A DNA stretch of 33,853 nucleotides from the NCBI GenBank assembly GCA_002424305.1, contig DIQZ01000039.1:56454-90306 (forward strand). The letters run 5' to 3'. The number at the start of each line of letters is the position of its first letter. Positions within the stretch are counted from its first letter, which is position 1. The notes under the pieces were generated by a model. It ran no database searches. It had not been told where the DNA came from and saw only the letters and a list, made by a program, of their open reading frames with translations. A program made the translations under genes and the position numbers. The DNA comes from Firmicutes bacterium UBA5449. GTDB lineage: Bacteria > Bacillota > SHA-98 > UBA4971. Shown here one piece after another: positions 1 through 8,193 of this stretch.

Positions 1-392
1 TGGCTACATACGCCTCTCGTTGCATAGAAAATGAAATCCTCATGTATCTTCGTAGAAGTAATAAAGTAAGATCAGAAGTTTCCTTTGACGAACCCCTAAA
101 CGTGGACTGGGACGGCAATGAACTTCTGTTATCTGACGTCATGGGAACAGACGGTGATATTGTGTATAGATGCATAGAAGAGCAAGTAGACAAGTCATTA
201 CTGGATGACGCTATGCAAAGGTTGTCAACGAGGGAAAAAAGGATAGTCGAGCTGAGATTTGGACTTGGTGATGGAATGGGAAAGACACAAAAAGAGGTTG
301 CAGACTTGCTGGGCATATCTCAATCTTACATTTCCAGGCTTGAGAAGAGAATCATAAGGAAACTGCGGCGCGAAATCAGAAAGGTAGAATAA
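1..392 (+). CDS. sigE: RNA polymerase sporulation sigma factor SigE (3' part, truncated by window edge)
   Basis: Early mother-cell sigma factor of sporulation. The frame is open from the first bases (codons from position 3 read ATYASRCIENEI), so the gene begins outside the window; an ATG at 42 is internal. The part seen covers the end of region 2, region 3 and region 4. The stretch VSFDEPLNVDWDGNELLLSDV is what distinguishes SigE from SigK, and the C-terminal helix-turn-helix (QKEVADLLGISQSYISRLEKR) is the -35 reader. SigE is made as an inactive precursor cleaved by SpoIIGA; spoIIGA would be expected just upstream but is not visible. spoIIR, whose product triggers that cleavage, lies about 2.4 kb downstream on the other strand. 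Identity is firm; the N-terminal pro-sequence cannot be checked. Confidence 0.95.
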   Translation, partial: ATYASRCIENEILMYLRRSNKVRSEVSFDEPLNVDWDGNELLLSDVMGTDGDIVYRCIEEQVDKSLLDDAMQRLSTREKRIVELRFGLGDGMGKTQKEVADLLGISQSYISRLEKRIIRKLRREIRKVE

Positions 393-421
393 ACTGAAGT
401 GATGTGAAAGGGGGACTTGAT

Positions 422-1810
422 TTGAAAACATATGACCTTATGAAAAAGTATGTAGCTTCACAAGCCGTAGACTATGCCTTATCTCTTCTGGCTAAAGATC
501 CTCAGCAAAACTTGATCACCCTAACCAGAATTCTGGAGCTATTTGCCGGTGGACCCAGCGAGAAGCAACAGATCCAGACGGCAAGGAAGGCATTTGAAGA
601 TCCAAATCATGTATGGACCAAACTCGCGCAAAGAGGCTTCTCTCACCTTCATTCAAGTTATCGAACACGTGGGCTGGTTAATCTCTTCATCAATGAAGCA
701 TACATGGGTCAACAAGAGCGAAGGCAGCATTCTCTTGAGTTAGGCACCCCGGTACCGTCCCTAATCGTAATAAGCCCCACAATGAGGTGTAACCTGAACT
801 GCCAAGGATGTTACGCGGGCCGCTATTCAAAGGAACATGAAATTGACGAGGCCACATTTGATAGAATTATCACGGAAGGAAAGGAGCTCGGCATTTACTT
901 CTATGTCATCTCAGGAGGTGAACCGTTTCTTAGGGCAGACCTACTGAGTATTGCAGAGAAACACGATGACGCGGTCTTTATGGTATATACTAACGGAACT
1001 CTCATAGATGAAGATTTAGCCCACCGCTTAGCTGACCTGGGGAACATCTCGCCTGCAATTAGCTTAGAAGGAATGGAAAAAGAGACAGACGCAAGGCGCG
1101 GCGCCGGGACGTTTAAGGCGGTAATGCGCGCCATGGATTATCTGCAAGAAGCAGGCGCAGTGTTCGGATTTTCGGCGACTTACACCAGAAATAATGTGGA
1201 AGTCCTTGCAGACGAAGCTTTTATTGACATGCTCATAGACAAAGGAGCTATGTACGGTTGGTTCTTCATGCTGATTCCGGTAGGAAAAGACAATGATATG
1301 AGCCTTATGTGCACCCCGGCCCAACGTGATACTATGAGAAAGCACGTACTTAATCTTAGGGAGACAAAGCCTATCTTTGCCATTGACTTCTGGAATGACG
1401 GCCCTATGGTATCAGGCTGTATGGCCGGAGGCAGGAGTTACCTGCATATTAACGCCCAAGGAGACATTGAACCGTGTGTGTTTATTCACTTTGCAGTGGA
1501 TAACATAAAGAACACTACCTTGAAACAGGCTTTGACATCACCGTATTTCATGGATATCAAAGCAAGAATGCCGCTTAACGAGAACCATCTAAGACCGTGT
1601 ATGATAGTGGATAACCCTCATATACTAAGAGATGTCGTGTGTAGACATGGCGCAAGACCTACACACGAAGACGCTGATTCAGTCATCACTGTCCTCGCCG
1701 ACGAGCTGGACAAATACGCAAGTGAGTATGGTGAACTGGCAGATACAGCTTGGGGTCAGGAATACGTTATTGGGAAGGCTCAGCGTACTCGTTCGCCTCA
1801 ACAAGAATAA
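422..1810 (+). CDS. Radical SAM protein with SPASM-like C-terminal cysteines
   Basis: 462 aa. A CxxxCxxC radical SAM motif (CNLNCQGC, C123/C127/C130) is followed by the SAM-binding GGEP motif (VISGGEPF). After the barrel come GCMAGG...HINAQGDIEPC and RPC cysteines, the pattern of SPASM/twitch auxiliary-cluster domains. About 115 residues of helical sequence precede the motif. The TTG at 422 is preferred because AAAGGGGG lies 7 nt before it; a GTG at 404 would place this ribosome site inside the gene. It starts 29 bp after sigE on the same strand, so it may be cotranscribed with it and act in sporulation (inference). The 3' end overlaps the convergent ylmC-like gene by 44 bp. The substrate is unknown; peptide modification and other COG0535-type reactions are possible. 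Confidence 0.8.
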   Translation: MKTYDLMKKYVASQAVDYALSLLAKDPQQNLITLTRILELFAGGPSEKQQIQTARKAFEDPNHVWTKLAQRGFSHLHSSYRTRGLVNLFINEAYMGQQERRQHSLELGTPVPSLIVISPTMRCNLNCQGCYAGRYSKEHEIDEATFDRIITEGKELGIYFYVISGGEPFLRADLLSIAEKHDDAVFMVYTNGTLIDEDLAHRLADLGNISPAISLEGMEKETDARRGAGTFKAVMRAMDYLQEAGAVFGFSATYTRNNVEVLADEAFIDMLIDKGAMYGWFFMLIPVGKDNDMSLMCTPAQRDTMRKHVLNLRETKPIFAIDFWNDGPMVSGCMAGGRSYLHINAQGDIEPCVFIHFAVDNIKNTTLKQALTSPYFMDIKARMPLNENHLRPCMIVDNPHILRDVVCRHGARPTHEDADSVITVLADELDKYASEYGELADTAWGQEYVIGKAQRTRSPQQE

Positions 1811-2024
1811 CGTCCATTCCTATTCTCTTGATTCTTGACCAAGGGATTACATAGTCATTGTAGCGCCCAAGAATCCCCATGAGCTTTGACGGACCGGGCA
1901 CCATAATTGATGTTACCTGGCCTGTAGTAAGGTCTATTTCCATGTCACAGATTGGCCCCAACCTGCGTCCGTCGACAACGTTCACTACCTCACGGGTTCT
2001 CAGATCTGAAACACGGACCAGCAT
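1767..2024 (-). CDS. YlmC/YmxH family PRC-barrel sporulation protein
   Basis: 85 aa, a single PRC-barrel-type beta domain (MLVRVSDLRTREVVNV, then LGPICDMEIDLTTGQVTSIM and a basic WSRIKRIG strand). The family is common in endospore formers and is usually annotated as a YlmC/YmxH sporulation protein; its molecular role is not established. The ATG at 2024 is chosen because GGGGGTGATAGGT directly precedes it. A longer frame from 2048 would cover that site. It lies downstream of spoIIR on the same strand, about 70 bp away. The 3' end overlaps the radical SAM gene on the opposite strand by 44 bp. Family membership is clear; function is inferred from the family and the neighbouring spoIIR and sigG. 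Confidence 0.85.
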   Translation of the reverse strand: MLVRVSDLRTREVVNVVDGRRLGPICDMEIDLTTGQVTSIMVPGPSKLMGILGRYNDYVIPWSRIKRIGMDVILVEANEYAEPSQ

Positions 2025-2094
2025 ACCTATCACCCCCCGCGTTTCCACAAACCTATTATATTCGAGACCGTAAGATTGTGTGCAGGGGGATACC

Positions 2095-2787
2095 CTACAG
2101 AAGGTCTTTTAATGAGAGAGACAGGTGAGTCGGGAATGTAAACATCTCAACAACGGGAATCTTTGCAACAGCGTCATAAGTCCATGTCATACCAGGTGAC
2201 GCCTTGAGGTTAAGATTGAGTTTAAGGAGAGCCTCACCCGGGGAAGTATTTGTGTCCAATCCACGTATCCTACCGTCATCTGCAACTTCAATGAAGCATA
2301 GAGGCGGGAAAAGCACACACCACCAGTTCCGGCCTGCTCCGCTACCGAGAACAACTCGGAGAGCGTCATAATCCCCTGCAGGCACGTGAAAATCCCCATA
2401 ACTACACGCCGGAAATGAGAAAGTCCCGAGCTCAACTGTGACTTCGTAAGGCTTGCCTGAATTCCTTACTTCATCTTGAGCTGTCTTTTCAATCCTCGTA
2501 ATACTCTCAGAGAGTGTCTGCCATACCTCAGATTTAGTGGTAGTCTCGATGAGAAGCCTTTTTGCTTCCCTTAGCACAACATCACGGATTGCCATTTTCA
2601 GAACTTGATCATCCACGCTGTTGCTGTTTGCCATAATGTGTAATCTTATCAGGTTGCTGGTGTTAAAAGCTGTCTCCGCGTTCGGTGACAGTGTAGCGAA
2701 ACTTGCCTCACAGAACGCTTGCGACATCATCATTGCAACAAGCATGAGTGAGATTATGAACATATATCTTAAGGTCCTAACTTGCAA
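2095..2787 (-). CDS. spoIIR: Stage II sporulation protein R
   Basis: About 230 aa. SpoIIR is secreted by the forespore and activates the membrane protease SpoIIGA, which processes pro-SigE in the mother cell. Family signatures seen are LIRLHIMANSNSVDDQVLK near residue 47 and the highly conserved GAGRNWWCVLFPPLCF. An N-terminal hydrophobic segment (MFIISLMLVAMMMSQAF) serves for export. The start is most likely a TTG at 2787 (or 2790) placed 8 (or 5) nt after GGAGG; the upstream TTG at 2802 overlaps the ribosome site. It follows sigG on the same strand after about 35 bp, so both may be transcribed from the SigF-type promoter before sigG, as fits the known SigF control of spoIIR. The three genes of this signalling step (sigE, spoIIR, sigG) lie within 4 kb here. 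Confidence 0.93.
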   Translation of the reverse strand: MQVRTLRYMFIISLMLVAMMMSQAFCEASFATLSPNAETAFNTSNLIRLHIMANSNSVDDQVLKMAIRDVVLREAKRLLIETTTKSEVWQTLSESITRIEKTAQDEVRNSGKPYEVTVELGTFSFPACSYGDFHVPAGDYDALRVVLGSGAGRNWWCVLFPPLCFIEVADDGRIRGLDTNTSPGEALLKLNLNLKASPGMTWTYDAVAKIPVVEMFTFPTHLSLSLKDLL

Positions 2788-2823
2788 CAACTGCACCTCC
2801 AAAGCCTGAATAATCTGTAAATA

Positions 2824-3597
2824 CTACACGAACCGCCTCATGTGTTTTAGTGCGGCCTTTTCCAACCGTGATACTTGGGCCTGGGATATTCCGATTTCGT
2901 CAGCTACTTCCATTTGAGTCCTGCCTTCGAAGAATCTGAGTGTCAGGATTAGTCTTTCCCTTTCGTTAAGTTTTTCCATGGCCTCTCTTATGGAGATTCC
3001 TTCAAGCCAATTGGAGTCTTGGTTCTTCTCGTCACTGACTTGATCCATTATGAATATGGGATCCCCATTATCATGGTAGATGGGTTCAAATAGTGAGACC
3101 GGCTCTTGAATGGCATCCAGCGCATATACGATTTCCTCACGAGGCATCTTCAACTCGTCTGCTATTTCACTTATTGAAGGTTCTTTTGAGTTCTTGTTTA
3201 TTAGAGTATCTCGGACTTGAAGGGCTTTATAGGCCACGTCCCTCAAAGAGCGAGATACCCGAATGGGGTTATTATCACGCAAATACCGTCTAATTTCCCC
3301 GATTATCATAGGAACAGCGTACGTCGAGAACTTTACGTTTTGTGATAGGTCGAAGTTATCGATGGCTTTCATAAGGCCGATACATCCTACCTGAAAGAGA
3401 TCGTCTACACACTCACCGCGGTTATTGAAGCGTTGTATCACACTTAAAACTAAACGGAGGTTCCCATGTATGAGTTTATCCCGAGCGTCTTTGTCACCCT
3501 CTCTTACGCGCTGCAAGAACTCTCGCATTTTCTGATTCGAGAGAACCGGCAGTTTCGATGTGTTCACCCCGCAAATTTCTACTTTGTTTATCATCAT
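2824..3597 (-). CDS. sigG: RNA polymerase sporulation sigma factor SigG
   Basis: 257 aa, close to the roughly 260 aa usual for the family. SigG is the late forespore sigma factor. Diagnostic stretches are NKVEICGVNTSKLPVL at the N terminus (the anti-sigma-contacting region typical of SigG), NGNLRLVLSVIQRFNNRGE-like region 2 and the region 4 helix-turn-helix GISQAQVSRLEKAALKHM. The ATG at 3597 is chosen because GAGGG stands 7 nt before it and because the family begins here; the frame stays open to 3777, but that upstream part carries the promoter. Transcribed toward spoIIR and the ylmC-like gene, divergent from nrdR. A SigF-like promoter about 42-70 bp upstream fits the known SigF-dependent expression. 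Confidence 0.96.
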   Translation of the reverse strand: MMINKVEICGVNTSKLPVLSNQKMREFLQRVREGDKDARDKLIHGNLRLVLSVIQRFNNRGECVDDLFQVGCIGLMKAIDNFDLSQNVKFSTYAVPMIIGEIRRYLRDNNPIRVSRSLRDVAYKALQVRDTLINKNSKEPSISEIADELKMPREEIVYALDAIQEPVSLFEPIYHDNGDPIFIMDQVSDEKNQDSNWLEGISIREAMEKLNERERLILTLRFFEGRTQMEVADEIGISQAQVSRLEKAALKHMRRFV

Positions 3598-3638
3598 CAG
3601 AGGTCCCTCACGTTTCCAAAATATCTCAGCCTTACTAA

Positions 3639-3668
3639 GATTATTGCCTTCTAAATGAAGTTTTATTC
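3639..3668 (-). promoter_or_regulatory. SigF-type (forespore) promoter of sigG
   Basis: Read on the minus strand, GAATA (3668-3664) is followed after exactly 15 nt by GGCAATAATC (3648-3639). The SigF consensus as I recall it is a GYWTA-like -35 and GGNNANAHTR -10 at this spacing; the -10 matches at nine of ten positions and the -35 at all but one or two. The predicted transcript would start about 35 nt before the sigG ATG. Known biology (sigG is transcribed by SigF) supports the call. Confidence 0.6.
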
Positions 3669-3736
3669 CGAAGGAGTCCAGGTCGGCACAGTGGATCAGA
3701 ATGTAGTTGAACCCAATAAAATTGAGTTGCCAAGCC

Positions 3737-3765
3737 TTGATACTCAATATATTGAATGATAAAAT
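3737..3765 (+). promoter_or_regulatory. Sigma-A promoter of nrdR-nrdD-nrdG
   Basis: TTGATA (3737-3742) and TAAAAT (3760-3765) are separated by 17 bp. The predicted start, near 3772, lies about 55 nt before the nrdR ATG. The promoter is overlapped by the two NrdR-box-like sites described separately. Confidence 0.7.
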
Positions 3766-3789
3766 GGTGACATACACAATATGTGGTAA
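3742..3789 (+). promoter_or_regulatory. Tandem NrdR-box-like operators
   Basis: Two 16-bp sites resemble the NrdR box (ACACWATATATWGTGT): ACTCAATATATTGAAT at 3742-3757 (13 of 16) and ACACAATATGTGGTAA at 3774-3789 (12 of 16). Their centres are 32 bp apart, which is the three-helical-turn spacing known for NrdR box pairs. The first lies between -35 and -10 and the second covers the predicted transcription start, as expected for repression. NrdR, encoded immediately downstream, would thus control its own operon. Confidence 0.65.
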
Positions 3790-3826
3790 ATTTTAGACTA
3801 TTGAACATAGGCTCGGAGGGACAATA

Positions 3827-4279
3827 ATGAAGTGTCCATTTTGTGGGTACGAAGATAGTAGGGTAGTAGACTCTCGTGCTACCGCTTCCGGTTCTGCAAT
3901 CAGGCGGAGACGGGAATGCCTCAAGTGTCAAAGACGATTTACCACGTACGAAACAGTGGAAGAAGCACCTCTGATGGTGATTAAGAAGGATGGACGCAGA
4001 GAGCCTTTCGACAGAAACAAGCTCCTTGCAGGCATCATGAAAGCCTTTCAGAAACGCCCAATATCTGCAGGAGCTCTTGAAGAAATCGCAAGTGATGTAG
4101 AAAGGGAGCTTCGTGCGGAGCTTGACAGGGAAGTCCAAAGTAGCGCCATAGGAACAGCAGTATTACACCGATTATTAGACCTTGATAAAGTTGCATATGT
4201 CAGGTTTGCGTCAGTATACAAAGAGTTTCAGGATATTGAGACTTTCATAAGGGAAATAGATGAGTTACATAACCGATAA
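3827..4279 (+). CDS. nrdR: Transcriptional repressor NrdR
   Basis: 150 aa, the normal length. NrdR senses ATP and dATP and represses ribonucleotide reductase genes. The N-terminal zinc ribbon has CPFCG (C3/C6) and CLKC, followed by the conserved RRFTTYE. The ATP-cone starts at VIKKDGRREPFDRNKLLAGI. The ATG at 3827 follows GGAGGG at 7 nt. It is the first gene of the operon with nrdD (17 bp downstream) and nrdG, and carries tandem NrdR-like boxes in its own promoter, so autoregulation together with the anaerobic reductase is likely. Confidence 0.97.
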   Translation: MKCPFCGYEDSRVVDSRATASGSAIRRRRECLKCQRRFTTYETVEEAPLMVIKKDGRREPFDRNKLLAGIMKAFQKRPISAGALEEIASDVERELRAELDREVQSSAIGTAVLHRLLDLDKVAYVRFASVYKEFQDIETFIREIDELHNR

Positions 4280-4296
4280 ACAAGGGGGAGTAGTTA

Positions 4297-6402
4297 ATGA
4301 GAGAATCCCTGAGACAGGCTGCCCTGAAAGACCTGTGGACAGAAGATAAAACAGAAGATGAAACAGAAGCTCAAGTCTTACCCAGAGCACTTACCAACAT
4401 TCAGAAAAGAGACGGGAGAATAGTCCAATTTGACAAGGTGAAAATAACTAACGCCATTTACAAAGCCCAGCTGGCAGTGGGGCAAGATAACATAAACCGG
4501 GCGAAAGCTCTTACTGACGAGGTACTGCAATATCTCAAGAAAGAGACATTGGGGGCCATACCTACTGTTGAAGGGATACAAGATATCGTAGAACGAGTCC
4601 TTATTGAGGCCGGACATGCAAAAGTAGCCAAGGCGTACATACTCTACCGTGACAAACGTACAAGAATTCGCGATGCTAAGGCAGAGTTAATGGACATCGT
4701 AGCAGACATACTTGTTGAAACAAGTCGTGAGAATGCCAATGTAGGTAACTCTCCCTCTGCCAAGATGCTGCAAATAGCGTCAGCAGCCAGTCGCCACTAT
4801 TACCTTTACCGGCTGATTCCGGAAGATATCGCATACGCGCACATTGACGGGGATATTCATATTCATGACTTAGAGTTTTATGGCAAGACTCTAACCTGCA
4901 TCCAAATTCCCTTATATGACTTATTATCTTCCGGGTTTAACACAGGTCACGGATTCATAAGACCCCCGAAAAGGCCGAGTTCTGCAACTGCTCTCGCTGC
5001 CATAATACTCCAGAGTTCTCAAAATGATATGCATGGTGGCCAGTCCTATGGATTCTTTGACAGAGATTTGGCTCCATTTGTGGAAGGGTATCCTGAAGAC
5101 GATGTTTTCCAGGCAATGGAGGCTTTCGTATACAATCTCAATTCAATGCACAGCAGAGCCGGTTCACAAGTGCCTTTTTCTTCAGTAAATTTAGGGTGTG
5201 ATACGAGCGAAGCAGGAAGGATGGTTACCAAGTGCTTGCTCTTAGCATTTGAAAAAGGGCTTGGACAAGGAGAGAATCCCATCTTCCCTAACATAATCTT
5301 CAGAGTCAAAGAAGGTATCAACTACAACCAGGGTGACCCTAACTACGATCTGTTTCGCCTTGCCATAAGAGTTACAAGTCGCAGAATGAACCCGACTTTC
5401 TCTTTCATGGACTCATCCTACAATAAGCCTTTTGGTGATGAAGTGGCTTACATGGGATGCAGAACAAGAGTCATAGGAAACAGACGAGGGCCTCAAGTAA
5501 CAACAGGACGAGGAAATCTGTCCTTTACATCGATCAACTTGCCCAGAGTAGCCATTAAAGCCGGAGGCGATCTTGATAAGTTCTTTACCGGACTTCGCGA
5601 GGTGACGCGCCTTGCAATCAGACAACTATTCCACAGATATAAGGTACAGTGCAAACTCAAGGTGCGGGACATGCCTTTTCTTATGGGCCAACACTTATAC
5701 CTCGATTCAGAGGGTCTTGACCTGGATGATACCATAGAATCTGCTATCTGCCACGGAACCCTTAGCATTGGATTCATCGGCCTTGCCGAAGCTCTGACAG
5801 CACTTACCGGGTCTAATCATGGCCAGAGTGAGGAAGCCAGGAAGCTCGGTGTGGAAATCGTAGCATTCATGAGGCAGCTAATTGATGAAGCATCAGAAAT
5901 ACATGACCTTAACTACACACTTCTGGCAACCCCTGCGGAAGGCCTTTCAGGGCGATTTATTGCGTTGGACAGAAAGAAGTTCGGGGTCATGCCTGGTATT
6001 ACAGATAAGGAGTTTTATACCAACAGCTTTCATGTGCCGGTTGACAGTAAAATCGGAATGTATGAGAAAATCGCAATTGAAGGAGTCTACCACAAGTACA
6101 CCAATGCAGGACATATTTCCTACATAGAACTGGATTCACCGCCTGTCCACAACATAGAAGCAATAGAGGCCATAATTAAGCACATGAAAGCTCAAGATGT
6201 GGGATATGGCGGAATTAACTTCCCTATAGATGAATGCAGGGCATGCGCCTATTCCGGGGTAATAGAAGCCACCTGTCCCAAATGCGGTTCATCAAGTATC
6301 AGACGAATACGTAGAATTACGGGGTATCTATCTACCGTTGACCGGTTCAATGACGCAAAGCAGGCTGAACTTAAGGCAAGAACACCTCATTTGCGCTTTT
6401 GA
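4297..6402 (+). CDS. nrdD: Anaerobic (class III) ribonucleoside-triphosphate reductase
   Basis: 701 aa. Reduces ribonucleoside triphosphates to deoxyribonucleotides with an oxygen-sensitive glycyl radical. An N-terminal ATP-cone starts near residue 34 (IQKRDGRIVQFDKVKI), giving allosteric control. The catalytic barrel follows (for example HIHDLEFYG and CHGTLSIGFIGLAEAL). The C-terminal zinc site has C647, C650, C660 and C663, and the glycyl radical loop RITGYLST places the radical glycine at about G676. The ATG at 4297 follows AGGGGGAG. It lies between nrdR and nrdG. The presence of this class fits an anaerobic lifestyle; no aerobic class I genes appear in the window. Confidence 0.97.
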   Translation: MRESLRQAALKDLWTEDKTEDETEAQVLPRALTNIQKRDGRIVQFDKVKITNAIYKAQLAVGQDNINRAKALTDEVLQYLKKETLGAIPTVEGIQDIVERVLIEAGHAKVAKAYILYRDKRTRIRDAKAELMDIVADILVETSRENANVGNSPSAKMLQIASAASRHYYLYRLIPEDIAYAHIDGDIHIHDLEFYGKTLTCIQIPLYDLLSSGFNTGHGFIRPPKRPSSATALAAIILQSSQNDMHGGQSYGFFDRDLAPFVEGYPEDDVFQAMEAFVYNLNSMHSRAGSQVPFSSVNLGCDTSEAGRMVTKCLLLAFEKGLGQGENPIFPNIIFRVKEGINYNQGDPNYDLFRLAIRVTSRRMNPTFSFMDSSYNKPFGDEVAYMGCRTRVIGNRRGPQVTTGRGNLSFTSINLPRVAIKAGGDLDKFFTGLREVTRLAIRQLFHRYKVQCKLKVRDMPFLMGQHLYLDSEGLDLDDTIESAICHGTLSIGFIGLAEALTALTGSNHGQSEEARKLGVEIVAFMRQLIDEASEIHDLNYTLLATPAEGLSGRFIALDRKKFGVMPGITDKEFYTNSFHVPVDSKIGMYEKIAIEGVYHKYTNAGHISYIELDSPPVHNIEAIEAIIKHMKAQDVGYGGINFPIDECRACAYSGVIEATCPKCGSSSIRRIRRITGYLSTVDRFNDAKQAELKARTPHLRF

Positions 6403-6520
6403 ATCCCAGACAGTTGCCTGTGAAGTATGGCACCATTAGTTAACTCCGTTTCTTTTGACGGAATTAGAGCTTTTGGCTTTGTGACAACCTTCTTCTTAAT
6501 GAAGTATGGAGGATACTACT

Positions 6521-7051
6521 ATGAAACTGAGATTAGCCGGAATAACCAAAGAAAGTGTTGTGGACGGCCCGGGTATCCGTGTGGTAATATACGCGCAAGG
6601 ATGTCCCCATGGTTGTGCCGGCTGTCAAAATCCTGAAACTCACGATCCAAAAGGGGGAAAGCTCTTCGATATTGAGCAAGTCCTCCAAATGATACTTGCA
6701 GTACCCATTGCTCAAGGAGTCACATTCAGCGGGGGAGAGCCTTTCGCCCAAGCGGAGGCTTTCGCTGAGTTAGGCCGTATTTTGAAATTGCATGAATTGG
6801 ACATTATCACATATACAGGTTACGTATGGGAGACGTTGACAAACTCGTCCTCAGCCTCATGGAACGACCTTCTTTCTCTAACAACTCTTCTGATAGATGG
6901 ACCTTTCTTTGAAAACGAACGAGATCCGGCGCTTGCTTTCAGAGGTTCGAGGAACCAGAGGATCATTGATGTGGCACAATCTCTCCAACACAATAAACCT
7001 GTGGTTATCAACGATACATACGACTCCCGTAAAGATGCACGGCTCTTGTAA
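6521..7051 (+). CDS. nrdG: Anaerobic ribonucleotide reductase activating protein (radical SAM activase)
   Basis: 176 aa. Generates the glycyl radical on NrdD using SAM and a 4Fe-4S cluster. The CxxxCxxC motif is CPHGCAGC (C28, C32, C35), preceded by the family stretch VVDGPGIRVVIYAQG and followed by the SAM motif TFSGGEPF. ATG 6521 is chosen because GGAGG (6509-6513) stands 7 nt upstream; an ATG at 6506 overlaps that site. It lies 118 bp after nrdD; the gap contains only a small CCGT/ACGG hairpin and no clear promoter, so it is probably in the nrdR-nrdD unit. Confidence 0.94.
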   Translation: MKLRLAGITKESVVDGPGIRVVIYAQGCPHGCAGCQNPETHDPKGGKLFDIEQVLQMILAVPIAQGVTFSGGEPFAQAEAFAELGRILKLHELDIITYTGYVWETLTNSSSASWNDLLSLTTLLIDGPFFENERDPALAFRGSRNQRIIDVAQSLQHNKPVVINDTYDSRKDARLL

Positions 7052-7151
7052 TCCAGGGCTGTTTGACACTTTTACCTAACGGCAGGAGTTTGACAGAAGT
7101 TGTAGAAAAATTAAGTCGTAAGTAGTACAGGTTCGGATAAGAACTTGAGAC

Positions 7152-8174
7152 ATGCCAGGTGGAAATGTGAACAAACATAAGGACAGACTTCCTGGGGTTG
7201 AAAAGAGAAAATCCCTCAGCAAGCTTTGGCTCATAGTCTTTGTGCTCGGAGTCATTATCCCGGTATCTTGGTCACTCAACCGAAATTCCGGGACATCAAA
7301 GCGGGAAAACAAGCTTATTTGCGTGCCTGCAAAATGGGAAACCATAGAACAGGGAGTGAATGTACCCAGCGTCATCATTAGAGATGAGATGGTTTATATA
7401 AGCCCTGCAGGCGGCACACTGAAATTGATTGCATCGGAAAAGGATCGAGTTAGAACTGATACGTTAGTTGCTCAAATTGCACCCGGTGACACCAAGGGAA
7501 GAATCCCGGGAAATGTGCAAATTGACTTGGTAGCTGAAAGGCCAGGCGTTGTCAGCTTCATCCTGGATGGGCTTGAGAGAACCCTCACCCCATCTTCGTG
7601 GGTGGATTACAGCGCCAAGAAGGTCTCTCAGCTTGTCTCAAAGCCTGTAAACACAACTTCCGGTATGCACATAGACACAGGTCAGGCTCTTTTTCGGATA
7701 ATTGATAACTACCGTATTTACGTTCTTGCGTTCACGGAACCCGGTATTTCGCCGACAATCAGTGAGTCTCTGGTTGAAGGGCGCAGGTACAACCTGAGGT
7801 TTGATTCAATTGACAACCGTACTTGCTCTGCGAAGGTCGTTGCCCGAGAGAATCTGACTCAGGATGATTCGAGCACAAGCGCTCTGCTACTGGAGTTGTC
7901 TGATTTTCCTCATGAGCTGTATTATCTGAGGCATACACGAACTACGATCATTACTAATACGCAAAGAGGGCTCGTTATTCCTAAACATGCCCTTGTCAAA
8001 GTGAAAGATGGTTACTTGGTATACACACCCACAAACCTCGGAGTAGAATCGAAAGCCGTTAGGGTTATTGCAAGTGACGATAGTCAAGTGATATGTGAAG
8101 GACTGAAAGAGGGACAAAGAGTCGTAGTGAATCCACATGTGGTAAGTGAGGCCGGAATAACTATATGGAAGTAA
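7152..8174 (+). CDS. HlyD-like membrane-fusion protein of the YggS-SepF cluster
   Basis: 340 aa. One N-terminal membrane helix (LWLIVFVLGVIIPVSWSL, about residues 25-42) anchors the protein; the rest is extracytoplasmic and beta-rich. A lipoyl/barrel-sandwich hybrid-like half is seen around ISPAGGTLKLIASEKDRVRTDTLVAQI, with the other half at VSFILDGLE...MHIDTGQALFRI, and a final domain ends in the periplasmic-adaptor-like LVIPKHALVKVKDGYLVY...VICEGLKEGQRVVV. No ABC or RND transporter gene is adjacent. It precedes yggS and sepF, and similar proteins occur in this place in several Clostridia, so a role in envelope growth or division is possible (inference). The start may be ATG 7152 or GTG 7167, the latter after AGGTGG at short spacing. 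Confidence 0.7.
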   Translation: MPGGNVNKHKDRLPGVEKRKSLSKLWLIVFVLGVIIPVSWSLNRNSGTSKRENKLICVPAKWETIEQGVNVPSVIIRDEMVYISPAGGTLKLIASEKDRVRTDTLVAQIAPGDTKGRIPGNVQIDLVAERPGVVSFILDGLERTLTPSSWVDYSAKKVSQLVSKPVNTTSGMHIDTGQALFRIIDNYRIYVLAFTEPGISPTISESLVEGRRYNLRFDSIDNRTCSAKVVARENLTQDDSSTSALLLELSDFPHELYYLRHTRTTIITNTQRGLVIPKHALVKVKDGYLVYTPTNLGVESKAVRVIASDDSQVICEGLKEGQRVVVNPHVVSEAGITIWK

Positions 8175-8193
8175 GTAGGGGGTAAGCAAGACT

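Noticed and set aside
404..421. GTG start at 404 for the radical SAM gene
   Set aside because: The strong AAAGGGGG lies after this GTG and is properly spaced from the TTG at 422.
3598..3777. N-terminal extension of SigG by 60 residues
   Set aside because: The frame is open but unlike SigG; it covers the SigF-type promoter, and the ATG at 3597 has its own ribosome site and the family start.
3641..4138. 165-aa minus-strand frame opposite nrdR
   Set aside because: Lies antisense to the well-conserved nrdR zinc ribbon and ATP-cone, has no recognisable domain and covers the promoters.
7100..7151. Sigma-A promoter before the HlyD-like gene
   Set aside because: TTTGACA is present near 7090 but no acceptable -10 lies 16-18 bp after it.
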